Shown here: one piece after another, positions 17,582-26,474 of the stretch
How positions within the stretch are numbered: the first letter of the stretch is position 1
Layout of the letters: every line of letters begins with the position of its first letter
Assembly (NCBI GenBank): GCA_963932955.1
Contig: CAWVRK010000002.1
Span: 62,001 to 126,000 of the forward strand
Direction: 5' to 3'
DNA: 64,000 nucleotides
From: Flavicella sp963932955
Lineage (GTDB): Bacteria; Bacteroidota; Bacteroidia; Flavobacteriales; Flavobacteriaceae
Notes under the pieces: model-generated
Database searches by the model: none
What the model saw: only the letters and a program-made list of their open reading frames with translations
What the model was told of the DNA's origin: nothing
Program-made: the position numbers and the translations under genes

Positions 17582-18131
17582 AAACCCCTCTATGACTGAT
17601 ACACGCCATAAATTTTCAATGAGGAATAAAATGGCTAGAGTGCTATGGGAAATAGTACATACTATTTTGTTTAGACCATTTTCAGCAAGGGTTTTTAGGA
17701 AATGGCGTTCCTTTTTGTTGTGTCTATTTGGGGCTAAAGTTTCCTATACCTGCACAATACATGCAAGTGTGAAAGTTTGGGCGCCATGGAACTTGGAGTT
17801 GGAACCCTATGTTTGTATTGGGCCCAACGTAGACTGCTACAATCAAGGAAAAATTACGATTAAAGAGGGAGCGACAATTTCTCAAAACAGTTACTTGTGC
17901 GCATCTAGTCATGACTTCACAAAAATAGCACATCCTCTTTTTGCCGCTCCTATTTTAATCGAAGAGAGCGCATGGGTAGCTGCGGACGCTTTTATAGGTC
18001 CTGGTGTGACGATATGTAAAGGTGCTGTTGTCGGCGCAAGGGCAGCAGTTTTTAAAGATGTAGACAGTTGGACAATTGTAGGAGGAAATCCAGCCAAGTT
18101 TATTAAAAAAAGAACCTTCGAAGATTCATGA
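17571..18131 (+). CDS. WcaF-like hexapeptide acetyltransferase
   Basis: A 186-residue acetyltransferase close to the colanic acid enzyme WcaF. The N-terminal motif FRPFSARVFRKWRSFLL near residue 34, VKVWAPWNLEL near residue 67, IGPNVDCYNQG, CASSHDFTK near residue 112 (catalytic histidine) and the closing IVGGNPAKFIKKR are all family marks. It probably acetylates a sugar using acetyl-CoA. The start codon lies inside the FrhB-like gene, and the stop overlaps the next glycosyltransferase (ATGA). A second in-frame ATG seven codons later would give a slightly shorter protein. Confidence 0.88.
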   Translation: MTHKNPSMTDTRHKFSMRNKMARVLWEIVHTILFRPFSARVFRKWRSFLLCLFGAKVSYTCTIHASVKVWAPWNLELEPYVCIGPNVDCYNQGKITIKEGATISQNSYLCASSHDFTKIAHPLFAAPILIEESAWVAADAFIGPGVTICKGAVVGARAAVFKDVDSWTIVGGNPAKFIKKRTFEDS

Positions 18132-19003
18132 AAATCACAGCAATAATTTTAACATACAATGAAGAGTTACACATCGCCAGGTGCGTCAGTTCTCTGATTG
18201 AACAGGTAGATGAAATTATTGTAATTGATTCTTATAGTGATGATAGAACCATTGAAATAGTTCAAAAACTCGGTATAAAAACATACCAAAATCCATTTGT
18301 CAATCAAGCTGTGCAGTTTAATTGGGCTTTGGCTAATTGTAAAATCAAATCAGATTGGATAATTAGAATAGACGCGGATGAATATATCGAAAACAGAAAA
18401 AACATCCATTTGAAAAACCACCTGTCTGCTTTGCCTAGCGATGTCAATGGGTTGATGATTGCTAGAAAAATTGTGTTTTTAGGTCGCCCATTAGAACATG
18501 GCGGTTGGTATCCAAAATACAATTTGAGGATGTTTAAAAATGGATTTGGTGAATGTGAAAATAAATGGATGGATGAACATATTGTTATTCGTGAGGGAAA
18601 AACAGCAAAACTTGAAGTTGATTTTGTTGATGAAAACCTTAACAATATCAAGTGGTGGACAGACAAACACAATTATTATTCAGACAGAGAATCCATTGAT
18701 TATTTTTTAAATAAAAACAACGGTGTCAATCCTATTTTTTTTGGAAATGAAGCTGAAAGAAAAAGATGGTTGAAAGTAAAGTACAACGCTATGCCGTTAT
18801 TCGTCAGGCCCTTTTTGAATTTTATTTATCGATATGTATTTAAATTCGGATTTCTAGATGGAACACAAGGCTTTGTATGGCACGTTCTGCAAGGCTTCTG
18901 GTACCGTTTTTTGGTGGATGTAAAAATTTACGAACTCAAAAAAAAATTCAAAGGAAATCACCTTGAAATAATCAAACACATTCAAAAAAACCATAAAATT
19001 TAA
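18128..19003 (+). CDS. GT2-family glycosyltransferase (WaaE/KdtX-like)
   Basis: A 291-residue GT-A glycosyltransferase. ITAIILTYNEELHIARCVSS is at the N-terminus, VIDSYSDDRT near residue 35 binds the nucleotide, and WIIRIDADEYI near residue 77 has the DxD-type metal site. QAVQFNWAL and GGWYPKYNLRMFKNG are typical of the WaaE/KdtX-like branch, which often adds glucose or a related sugar. The C-terminal third is basic with hydrophobic patches (FVRPFLNFIYRYVFKFGFLDG), suggesting membrane attachment. It starts within the stop of the WcaF-like gene. Confidence 0.88.
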   Translation: MKITAIILTYNEELHIARCVSSLIEQVDEIIVIDSYSDDRTIEIVQKLGIKTYQNPFVNQAVQFNWALANCKIKSDWIIRIDADEYIENRKNIHLKNHLSALPSDVNGLMIARKIVFLGRPLEHGGWYPKYNLRMFKNGFGECENKWMDEHIVIREGKTAKLEVDFVDENLNNIKWWTDKHNYYSDRESIDYFLNKNNGVNPIFFGNEAERKRWLKVKYNAMPLFVRPFLNFIYRYVFKFGFLDGTQGFVWHVLQGFWYRFLVDVKIYELKKKFKGNHLEIIKHIQKNHKI

Positions 19004-19079
19004 GTCCTAGAAAACATCCCTCTTTAAAGGCTTTTGGACCTGTCAATTCCCTTTTGTAAAACCTTTTGTAAAAAAAAAC

Positions 19080-19850
19080 TTGAAAATCTCCATCATCACC
19101 ATTGTCTTTAATAACAAATCCTGTATTGCAGCATGCATAGAGTCCGTTCGTGCACAAACCCATCACAATATAGAACATGTGGTCATCGACGGAGGTTCCA
19201 CCGACGGAACCCAAGAAGTGATTGCTCCCTACGTTGAAAATCTGGGCTATTATGTCTCCGAAAAAGACAGCGGTTTGTACAATGCTTTGAACAAAGGAAT
19301 TCAAAAATGTACTGGAGATGTCATTGGGATTTTGCATTCCGACGACCTCTTTTACGAAACTTCCACGCTTGCAAAAATAGCGGTCCAATTTCAAAACAGC
19401 CAAGCCGATTTGGTCTATGCCAACGGGCTGTATGTACAGCGCGAAAACACCGATTGCATTCGTCGTATTTACAAAGCAAAGCCCTTTCAAAAACACTCCT
19501 TACGGATGGGATGGATTCCTCTGCACACCACCATCTATGTAAAAAAAGAAGTGTTTCAAGACTTTGGATTGTACAACGAAGACTATGAAATAGCCAGCGA
19601 TTACGACATCTCCTTGCGGTGGTTTCTAGAACCAAAAATCAAGAAACTATTTCTAAACAATTGGGTGGTCAAAATGCGCTTGGGAGGCAAAAGCACCACC
19701 GCCAAATTGCAGAAAAAAAAATCTATGGAAGATTTAAAAATCATCAAAAAATACAACCTGCTTGGTCAAATTACGCTTGTTTTTAAGATTCTAAACAAAA
19801 TCCCTCAGTACTTAATTCCTAGATTCGCCCCATCAAAAAGCTTTAGATAA
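19080..19850 (+). CDS. GT2-family glycosyltransferase
   Basis: A 256-residue GT-A glycosyltransferase of the WcaA/WcaE-like type. It begins MKISIITIVFNNKSCI with a TTG start at 19080, the only start that keeps the conserved first strand. VIDGGSTDGT near residue 36, SEKDSGLYNALNKGI near residue 60 and ILHSDDLFY near residue 84 are the donor and metal motifs, and NEDYEIASDYDISLRW near residue 165 is the acceptor region. It is the last transferase before the initiating sugar-phosphate transferase, a common order in flavobacterial EPS loci. Confidence 0.9.
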   Translation: MKISIITIVFNNKSCIAACIESVRAQTHHNIEHVVIDGGSTDGTQEVIAPYVENLGYYVSEKDSGLYNALNKGIQKCTGDVIGILHSDDLFYETSTLAKIAVQFQNSQADLVYANGLYVQRENTDCIRRIYKAKPFQKHSLRMGWIPLHTTIYVKKEVFQDFGLYNEDYEIASDYDISLRWFLEPKIKKLFLNNWVVKMRLGGKSTTAKLQKKKSMEDLKIIKKYNLLGQITLVFKILNKIPQYLIPRFAPSKSFR

Positions 19851-19855
19851 TTACA

Positions 19856-19883
19856 TTTGATTTGTGAAATATCCTTATATTTA
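19856..19883 (+). promoter_or_regulatory. Possible promoter for the initiating transferase and export genes
   Basis: TTTG at 19856-19859 and TATATTTA at 19876-19883 with 16 bases between approximate the Bacteroidota consensus, the last base being A instead of G. It would allow the export part to be transcribed apart from the glycosyltransferase genes. Confidence 0.4.
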
Positions 19884-19947
19884 CAACGGTTAAAACGACA
19901 AAGTGTTAACCAACTGCTTCTGATAGCGAGTTCATCCCCCACCCCAA

Positions 19948-21315
19948 ATGAACACAAGAAAAATAGATCTGATTCTTTATTACCTCGTTTTAGAACTCTT
20001 TGTTTTAAACCTCTCCTATTACTTAGTCATCAGTTATGAGCTATTCAATGAATCTACAGCGGATTTTGAATATCGAAATTTCATCCAAGAAAATTTTGCG
20101 TATCTCATTACCTACATTCTTATTTCCAAAAAAAACCTCTACCTCAGAGATGGTTTTTACAACCGTGCGTGGCGCATCACCTATCGAACATTCGCCTATG
20201 CCTTGGTCTCTATCATGGTCAATGTTTTAATCGTAGAAAAACCTTTTCTCTTAAGGGACGATTACACTGTCTTTTTGCTCCTTTTTTACGGCTTGTGCCT
20301 CATCGCTTATTACATGGTCTACAAGTATGTCCGCAGTTCGCGCTCCAAGGGCCGCTATGTCAAAAGAACCCTGATCGTGGGCTCTGATGATACGGCCAAA
20401 TCCTTGGCAGCCATCTTGTCCAACAACAAAATTTTAGGGTATCATTTTTTGGGACATGTTTCTAAGGAAGATGAAAGCTTTACTTTGGGGAAAATTGAAG
20501 AGTTGGAAGAACTCATCGAAAAACTAAAAATACAGGTCTTTTTTGTGACCTTTTCTGTTTTTAAAGAACAGCCCCATCTAAAAAACATGTTGCAGTTGTC
20601 CATCAAAAAAGGAATTCGCATCAAATTGGTGCCTCAAAAAGAGGCGCTGTTCAATTTTAAAACCGAAAATTCTTTGGGGGGGATTACCGTCATTGATCCT
20701 TTTGATTTTCCCCTAGACAAAATTAGACACCGGATTCAAAAAAGAGTCGCAGATGTCCTTTTTTCATTAGCAGTTGTACTATTGATTTTGTCTTGGTTGC
20801 TGCCCATCTTGGCCCTGCTGATTGTAATAGACTCCAGAGGTCCTGTATTTTTTGTCCAAAAAAGAACCGGCATGAGCAACAAAACCTTCAATTGCCTCAA
20901 ACTGCGTACCATGAAACAAAACAAAGCTTCCGAAGCGAAACAGGCAGAGAATGAGGACCTGCGTATTACGAAAATTGGCAAATTTCTACGCAAGTACAAC
21001 TTAGACGAATTGCCGCAGTTTATCTGTGTCTTGTTCGGACAAATGTCTGTGGTGGGGCCGCGACCACACATGCTGTTTCATACAGATCTCTACTCCAAAG
21101 AAATCCTCCACTACAAGTCCCGACATTTTATCAAACCTGGCATCACGGGTTGGGCACAGGTCAATGGATTTCGCGGGGAAACCGAACAATTGTGGAAGAT
21201 GGAAAAACGTGTAGAGTACGATATGGACTATATTGAAAACTGGTCCTTGATCAAAGACATCAAAATCGTCTTTGCCACTCTTTTTAGTGAAAAAAGTTTT
21301 CAAAACGCTCGGTAA
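19948..21315 (+). CDS. Initiating polyprenyl-phosphate sugar-1-phosphate transferase (WcaJ/WbaP type)
   Basis: Starts the repeat unit by moving a sugar-1-phosphate onto undecaprenyl phosphate at the inner membrane. The 455-residue protein has four predicted N-terminal membrane helices, a Rossmann-like middle domain (TLIVGSDDTAKSLAAIL near residue 144), a further helix near residue 275, and the conserved C-terminal catalytic domain: RGPVFFVQKRTG, FNCLKLRTM, LRKYNLDELPQF near residue 348, SVVGPRPHM and KPGITGWAQVNGFRGET near residue 396. This is the long PNPT form; the sugar (glucose or galactose most often) cannot be inferred. Confidence 0.93.
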   Translation: MNTRKIDLILYYLVLELFVLNLSYYLVISYELFNESTADFEYRNFIQENFAYLITYILISKKNLYLRDGFYNRAWRITYRTFAYALVSIMVNVLIVEKPFLLRDDYTVFLLLFYGLCLIAYYMVYKYVRSSRSKGRYVKRTLIVGSDDTAKSLAAILSNNKILGYHFLGHVSKEDESFTLGKIEELEELIEKLKIQVFFVTFSVFKEQPHLKNMLQLSIKKGIRIKLVPQKEALFNFKTENSLGGITVIDPFDFPLDKIRHRIQKRVADVLFSLAVVLLILSWLLPILALLIVIDSRGPVFFVQKRTGMSNKTFNCLKLRTMKQNKASEAKQAENEDLRITKIGKFLRKYNLDELPQFICVLFGQMSVVGPRPHMLFHTDLYSKEILHYKSRHFIKPGITGWAQVNGFRGETEQLWKMEKRVEYDMDYIENWSLIKDIKIVFATLFSEKSFQNAR

Positions 21316-21414
21316 TTTTAATTGCTGAACCAAAAAAAACTCAGATTTCAACTTATCAAATTGGCTCATACCCGTAAACACGCTATTTTTATTTTAAACC
21401 CAATACCTATATCT

Positions 21415-22191
21415 ATGAAAACCCTTTGTAAGACAAAACTTCTCCTGATGTTGTCAGCTGTCCTATGTTTTTGTTCTTGTGTTAGTAAAAAAGAAATTTT
21501 TTATTTCCAGAACGAACAAAACTATGTTCAAAAACAAGTCCAAATGGTTGAAAACACATTGCAACCCAATGACATACTAAAGATAGAGGTCGTTACTTCA
21601 GTGCCGGAAGCAGCCATTCCCTATAGCAAAGATATGGTTGGAGGAAGGTTTGCAGACAATATTGATCTTATGAAACTAGAAGGGTATGTGGTCACTCCCA
21701 ACTACAGCATTGAATTTCCAACCTTGGGAAATATTTTGGTCAAAAACTTAAGCCCAAAAAAATTAGAAAGACTTTTAAAAAAGCGTTTGGTAACTGAAGG
21801 ACACTTGGTCAATCCTCGTATCAATGTCCGTCTGTTAAACTCCAAAGTGACCGTCTTGGGAGAGGTGAAAATACCAGGCACATTTGGACTCGTAGAACCC
21901 CAAATAAACATCTTGCAAGTGCTCGGTTATGCGGGAGATTTGACCATCAATGGACAACGAGAAGAAGTCCTGATGATTCGGGAAGAGGATGGACAGCGCA
22001 AAACAGCAACATTGGATTTGACCTCCATTGATCTGCTTGACAGTCCTTACTACTTTGTCAAACCGAACGATGTCATTGTAGTCAAACCCAATTATGCGAA
22101 ATTACAAAGCGCGGGGTATCTTGGCACACCTACCACGCTCGTTACCATTGCCTCTATACTCATCAGTACCTTGACACTCCTAACCAATTAA
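21415..22191 (+). CDS. wza: Polysaccharide export outer-membrane lipoprotein (Wza type)
   Basis: Forms the outer-membrane exit channel for the polysaccharide. I chose ATG 21415, which gives a lipoprotein signal: basic MKTLCKTK, hydrophobic LLLMLSAVLCF and a cysteine-rich lipobox ending CSC. The mature protein starts with VSKKEIFYFQN, very similar to other Bacteroidota export lipoproteins. A Poly_export domain (LQPNDILKIEV) and a SLBB-like segment (VTVLGEVKIPGTFGL, ILQVLGYAGDLT) follow. A hydrophobic C-terminal stretch of about 20 residues is present, as in other members. The 258-residue length is normal. It lies three bases before the tyrosine kinase gene. Confidence 0.92.
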   Translation: MKTLCKTKLLLMLSAVLCFCSCVSKKEIFYFQNEQNYVQKQVQMVENTLQPNDILKIEVVTSVPEAAIPYSKDMVGGRFADNIDLMKLEGYVVTPNYSIEFPTLGNILVKNLSPKKLERLLKKRLVTEGHLVNPRINVRLLNSKVTVLGEVKIPGTFGLVEPQINILQVLGYAGDLTINGQREEVLMIREEDGQRKTATLDLTSIDLLDSPYYFVKPNDVIVVKPNYAKLQSAGYLGTPTTLVTIASILISTLTLLTN

Positions 22192-22194
22192 GCT

Positions 22195-24621
22195 ATGAAT
22201 ACCTCCTACAAGAACGACGATTTATTTGTAGAAAATAACATTATCGACCTCAAAGAAATACTGAGAAAATACCTCGAGTATAAGTTCTGGTTTGTAGGTT
22301 CGGTATTGATTGCCTTGTCCATCGCTTTCTTCTCCCTGCGACATACCCCCAATACTTATTCAAGTTCTGCAAGAATCAAATTGTTGACGGATGCCGAGGC
22401 AGCCACCATTCCGAGTATCGCCAACTTCACTTCCATGGCTGCCTTTGACATCAACCATGAAAATGAAATCGAAATACTATCTTCCTACCGATTGAAGAAA
22501 GCGTTGGTACGTCAATTAGGTTTGACAAGCAGTTTTGCACGGATAGAACGTTTTAAATCGGTAGCGATCGAAAAACTACCTTTTGACTTTGAACAAACGA
22601 TCAACCCGGACAGCATTAAAAGTTATCAAGCCTTTGAGGTGTATTTGAGCGCCGAAGAACTTCGCATCAATCCAACAAACAATACAGAAAACAGCTATGT
22701 CTTTAAAGATTTTAACACCCGAAATCAAAAGCATTCGCTTCCTTTTGAGATTGTCATTCCAAAAGCGATGGTGGCTAAGTTGATTGAGAAGCAATCTCCC
22801 CAACACTTCTTCCAAGTTGTCTTAACACCCATCCACAATGCAAGCTTGTCTTTGCAACAAAACATCCAAGTGACACGAGCAGGCGAATTTAGTGACGTGA
22901 TGGTCCTTTCTATTAGCAGCCAATTGAAAGACAAAAACGAACGCATCCTAAACAGCTTGATTGATGTGTACAACTTGGACGGGGTCACTGACAAACAGTT
23001 GGTGGACCGAAACACCATCGAATTCATCGACCAGCGATTTGAGTCTTTGGAAGAAGAGTTGAACGCCATTGAAGAAATCAAAAAGATATTCAAAGAAGAA
23101 AACAACTTTGTCGACCTAAAGGTAAGTGCTCCTTTGAGTTTGGAAAAACAAAACCGCGCAGATGTTGCATTGTTTGAGATTGAAAACCAGCAGGTATTGA
23201 CCCAGATGCTTCTTGAAAGTTTGCAAAAACAAAACAACGAGCTACTCCCTGAGAACATTGGGGTAAACAATACGTCCGTTAACTCCATTGTAAACAGCTA
23301 CAATGAGATGGTTTTAGAACGCACCAAGCTCTTAAACAGTGGGGGTGCCAACAACCCAAATGTCCTATTACTCAACAAATCCATTGCAAAATTTAGAGCC
23401 AATTTGAACCGCTCGTTAAACGATTACAGCAAACAGATCGAAGAGTCCATAAAACAGTGGAAACTCCGCAACCAACTATATGATATCAATGTGGCTTCCT
23501 TGCCACTCAAAGAAAAACAGCTGCGTGAAATTGAACGCAAACAAAAAATCAAAGAAAGTTTGTACCTCTTGCTCCTCGAAAAAAGAGAAATCGCAGCCAT
23601 CAAATTGGCCGTGACTGAACCCATCGTCAAGGTCGTGGATTATGCCTTGTCATCAGCTGGTGTTGTAGCTACCAAAGGCAAAATTATCTATTTGGGCGCC
23701 ATCGCCTTGGGCTTGTTGATTCCCTTTTCAATCCTTTTTGTCTTATTTGCATTGGACACTAAAATTCACAACAGAAAAGACATCGAAAAAGAAGTGTCGG
23801 ATGCAAACATCATTGGAGAGATTCCTGAAGTACCAAGAGCAGCAGCTTTGCTCTATACCAACCCCAACGATCGCACAATCCTTGCAGAAGCCGCACGGAT
23901 CTTGAGTGCCAATTTGGAATTTGTCCTGTCCAAAAAAGAAAAAGAAAAAGGAAAAGGGCATGTTGTTCTCTGTACATCAAGTATCCAAGGGGAAGGAAAG
24001 AGTTTTGCAGCGATAAACCTCTCCTTAGCAATGGCGAGTTTGAACAAAAAAGTACTCTTGGTCGGCGGAGATTTGAGAAATCCACAACTTCACAAATACC
24101 TCAAAATCGACAAGAAGGAAGGCGGCTTGGTCAACTACCTCATGGACAATAGCTATGACTGGAAAAATTCCATTATCAAAGGCTTTGAAAACCATCCAAC
24201 TCACGACACTTTAATTGCGGGGATTTTACCACCAAGGCCCACCCAACTTTTGACCAATGGCAACTTTGATGAATTGGTTGAGGAAGCGAAAAGTACATAC
24301 GATTACATCGTCATTGACAGTGCACCCACCTTATTGGTCACCGATACCTTGCTGATGGCCCATTTGGCTGATATTACGGCTTATTTGACGCGTGCCAACC
24401 ATACCGACAAAAAGATAATTTCCTTTTACAAAGACTTGAAACAAAAAGGGAAACTAAAAAATCCGGTAATTATCATCAACGGTTTGGGCCCCAAAAACGC
24501 ATACGGCTATGGCTATGGATACAAATACGGATATAAATACGGATACAACTACGGCTACAGCTATGGCTATTCCGAAGAAGCAGACAGGAAAAAAATCTGG
24601 AGAAATATTTTCAAATCTTAA
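22195..24621 (+). CDS. wzc: Wzc-type chain-length determinant and tyrosine kinase
   Basis: An inner-membrane polysaccharide co-polymerase with a cytoplasmic BY-kinase, controlling chain length and export with Wza. Of its 808 residues, the first helix is near residue 34, a long periplasmic part with coiled-coil character fills residues 60-490, and a second helix is near residue 505. The kinase has the Walker A motif SSIQGEGKS near residue 595, Walker A' LLVGGDLRNP and Walker B YIVIDSAPT. In Walker A' the usual first aspartate is glycine. The C-terminal tail holds twelve tyrosines alternating with Gly, Lys, Asn or Ser (about residues 768-793), the autophosphorylation cluster. Confidence 0.95.
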   Translation: MNTSYKNDDLFVENNIIDLKEILRKYLEYKFWFVGSVLIALSIAFFSLRHTPNTYSSSARIKLLTDAEAATIPSIANFTSMAAFDINHENEIEILSSYRLKKALVRQLGLTSSFARIERFKSVAIEKLPFDFEQTINPDSIKSYQAFEVYLSAEELRINPTNNTENSYVFKDFNTRNQKHSLPFEIVIPKAMVAKLIEKQSPQHFFQVVLTPIHNASLSLQQNIQVTRAGEFSDVMVLSISSQLKDKNERILNSLIDVYNLDGVTDKQLVDRNTIEFIDQRFESLEEELNAIEEIKKIFKEENNFVDLKVSAPLSLEKQNRADVALFEIENQQVLTQMLLESLQKQNNELLPENIGVNNTSVNSIVNSYNEMVLERTKLLNSGGANNPNVLLLNKSIAKFRANLNRSLNDYSKQIEESIKQWKLRNQLYDINVASLPLKEKQLREIERKQKIKESLYLLLLEKREIAAIKLAVTEPIVKVVDYALSSAGVVATKGKIIYLGAIALGLLIPFSILFVLFALDTKIHNRKDIEKEVSDANIIGEIPEVPRAAALLYTNPNDRTILAEAARILSANLEFVLSKKEKEKGKGHVVLCTSSIQGEGKSFAAINLSLAMASLNKKVLLVGGDLRNPQLHKYLKIDKKEGGLVNYLMDNSYDWKNSIIKGFENHPTHDTLIAGILPPRPTQLLTNGNFDELVEEAKSTYDYIVIDSAPTLLVTDTLLMAHLADITAYLTRANHTDKKIISFYKDLKQKGKLKNPVIIINGLGPKNAYGYGYGYKYGYKYGYNYGYSYGYSEEADRKKIWRNIFKS

Positions 24622-24644
24622 AAAGTCTCGTTTTTACACAGCTA

Positions 24645-24678
24645 AAAAAACCACTTGATTTCTCAAGTGGTTTTTTTT
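24645..24678 (+). terminator. Terminator at the end of the wza-wzc unit
   Basis: CCACTTGA (24651-24658) pairs with TCAAGTGG (24663-24670) around loop TTTC, flanked by six A and eight T. It works in either direction and closes the main polysaccharide operon. Confidence 0.9.
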
Positions 24679-24866
24679 ATACTTTTATTTAAAATCAAAG
24701 TTCGGGGTCGGTGAAGCAAGGATTATGTAAAATGGATGATTCAGCGTTGATAGTTAATTAAAATTCACCCAATAAATTTAGGCAGTGCCTTCTTTTCTTT
24801 TAAAGTTTCTTTACATCTCAAAAATATGTTCCTATCTTGCTACGTAATTGAAATCAAACAAAAACC

Positions 24867-26222
24867 ATGCAAAGCCCCATCCCACAGCCTTCCCTTATTG
24901 CAAAAACTAGGGCCATGTTAACCGGCGATGAAAATACAAGCAATTCAAAACCCCCTTACCACTCCATAAAAATTGCTGTTTGGATTTATTTTGGCTTGTG
25001 GCTGTTTGAAGGATCTTTGCGCAAATGGATCCTGCCCGAATTGGCAACTCCCTTATTGGTTGTTCGCGACCCACTGGCAATTGCCATTCTATTCATGGCA
25101 TTCAAACAACAACTGCCTTTTCTCAACAGGTACATCTATGTAGCGTGGATCTCCACTGTTATAGCTGTAATCGTAACGCTCACAATGGGTCATAAAAACC
25201 TCTTTGTCTCTCTATTTGGCGCACGGATCATGCTGTTGCATTTCCCACTAATTTTTGTCATTGGAAGCGTGTTTACAAAGGTAGATGTCGAAAAGATTGG
25301 ACGGATTGTACTCTTGTTAACCCCTTTGATGTCTGTTTTGGTTGCTTTGCAATTTAACAGTCCCCAATCAGCTTGGGTCAACCGAGGCGTTGGAGGAAAT
25401 CCAAACGGAGCAGGGTTCGATGAAATCCTTGGGTATTACCGCCCACCTGGAACCTTTTCGTTTATCATCGGTCTGTCTTCTTTTTACCCACTTGCAGCCG
25501 TATCTGTTCTCTACTTTTGGCTTTCCAAGGCTGAATGCAATCGACTTGTGTTGTTCCTAGCCGCTGCAAGCATGTTGTTTGTCTTGCCTTTGACCATTTC
25601 GAGAGCTGCAGTTTTTTGGGTCTTAGCAGTTGGAGTCGCTGCAGTATTGGGTGTCTTTATCCAAAACAAAACCGTCACATACCTTAAACTTTTTAACCTG
25701 ATTCTTCTCATTGGATTGCTGTTTTTGGTCTTTGAAAATTCTGCCCTGTTCCAAGTGGGCTTGGAGGTTTTTTCAGCGCGCATCGAAAAGGCAAATCATG
25801 GGGGAACATTAAAAGAATCGATGGGCTTGCGGATGCTAGACCAACTCATAGGCCCTTTGTTGCAACTAAAAACCTACCCCCTCATTGATGGACGATTGGG
25901 AATGGGGACCAGTGCAGGAGCTGCGCTCATGGGGAAATCAGGCTTTTTGATTTCGGAAGATGAAGTCGGTCGCTTGTTTGGTGAGCGGGGCCTAATCCTT
26001 GGTTTTATCGTATATGGCTGCCGTGCTGTTTTGTTGCTTTTTTTAGGAATTGATGTGTTGAAAAGCTTGGTAAAAAAACAACTCTTGCCCCTGCTGTGTT
26101 TTGCACTTGTCTTTTTTTGTCTCTCAAGACAACAATGGGGATCACCTACATGCTTGGGCTTTTCAGTACTTGCAACTGGGCTTTTTATCGCCAGTTTGAA
26201 AACCCCTTCAAAAACAAACTAA
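24867..26222 (+). CDS. Polymerase/ligase-like multi-pass membrane protein
   Basis: A 451-residue membrane protein with about ten to twelve hydrophobic segments. The motif LFEGSLRKWILPELATPLL near residue 49, followed by VVRDPLAI, is a conserved opening of a family of EPS polymerase-like proteins in Bacteroidota and Cyanobacteria. A polar loop around residues 300-350 contains GMGTSAGAAL and the GERGLILG segment, similar to the periplasmic loop of Wzy/WaaL proteins. It may polymerise or ligate polysaccharide. It is separated from wzc by a terminator and about 190 bases with no clear promoter, and is the last gene of the locus. Confidence 0.65.
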   Translation: MQSPIPQPSLIAKTRAMLTGDENTSNSKPPYHSIKIAVWIYFGLWLFEGSLRKWILPELATPLLVVRDPLAIAILFMAFKQQLPFLNRYIYVAWISTVIAVIVTLTMGHKNLFVSLFGARIMLLHFPLIFVIGSVFTKVDVEKIGRIVLLLTPLMSVLVALQFNSPQSAWVNRGVGGNPNGAGFDEILGYYRPPGTFSFIIGLSSFYPLAAVSVLYFWLSKAECNRLVLFLAAASMLFVLPLTISRAAVFWVLAVGVAAVLGVFIQNKTVTYLKLFNLILLIGLLFLVFENSALFQVGLEVFSARIEKANHGGTLKESMGLRMLDQLIGPLLQLKTYPLIDGRLGMGTSAGAALMGKSGFLISEDEVGRLFGERGLILGFIVYGCRAVLLLFLGIDVLKSLVKKQLLPLLCFALVFFCLSRQQWGSPTCLGFSVLATGLFIASLKTPSKTN

Positions 26223-26307
26223 AGCCCAGTCCAAACTTTGCTCGAGAAACTGTGATTGGTAATTTGTGATTCAGGACTTGTGTAAAAGAAATCTTCCAAA
26301 AAAGCAT

Positions 26308-26343
26308 AAAAAAACGCAATTCCTCTTTTCAAAGAATTGCGTT
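26308..26343 (-). terminator. Terminator of tRNA-Gln
   Basis: Read on the minus strand, AACGCAATTC (26343-26334 side) pairs with GAATTGCGTT, a perfect ten-base stem at 26313-26322/26334-26343 with an eleven-base loop, followed by a run of seven T. It lies ten bases downstream of the tRNA. Confidence 0.88.
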
Positions 26344-26352
26344 GTAATTTTG

Positions 26353-26423
26353 TTGACCCACAAGGACTCGAACCTTGACTGACGATACCAAAAACCGGAG
26401 TGCTACCATTACACCATGGGTCA
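26353..26423 (-). tRNA. tRNA-Gln (anticodon TTG)
   Basis: On the minus strand the seven-base acceptor stem TGACCCA pairs perfectly with TGGGTCA. A D-arm with AATGGTAG, an anticodon loop TTTTGGT (anticodon TTG) and a T-arm CAAGG-TTCGAGT-CCTTG are all recognisable. No CCA is encoded. The anticodon stem reads CCGGT/ATCGT with one mismatch and a G-T pair, slightly weak. It lies between the end of the polysaccharide locus and DUF2723, oppositely oriented to both. Confidence 0.93.
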
Positions 26424-26443
26424 ATAATCGGGTATTGCGGGTG

Positions 26444-26474
26444 CAAATTTAACGCAAAGTTTCCTTCTTACAAA
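26444..26474 (-). promoter_or_regulatory. Promoter of tRNA-Gln
   Basis: On the minus strand TTTG (26474-26471) and TAAATTTG (26451-26444) are 19 bases apart, a full match to the Bacteroidota consensus, about 20 bases upstream of the tRNA. The rest of the gap up to 26733 has no recognised feature; it contains no convincing plus-strand promoter for the next gene. Confidence 0.85.

Noticed and set aside
26219..26446. 75-codon minus-strand open frame
   Set aside because: It runs across the tRNA-Gln gene and its terminator.
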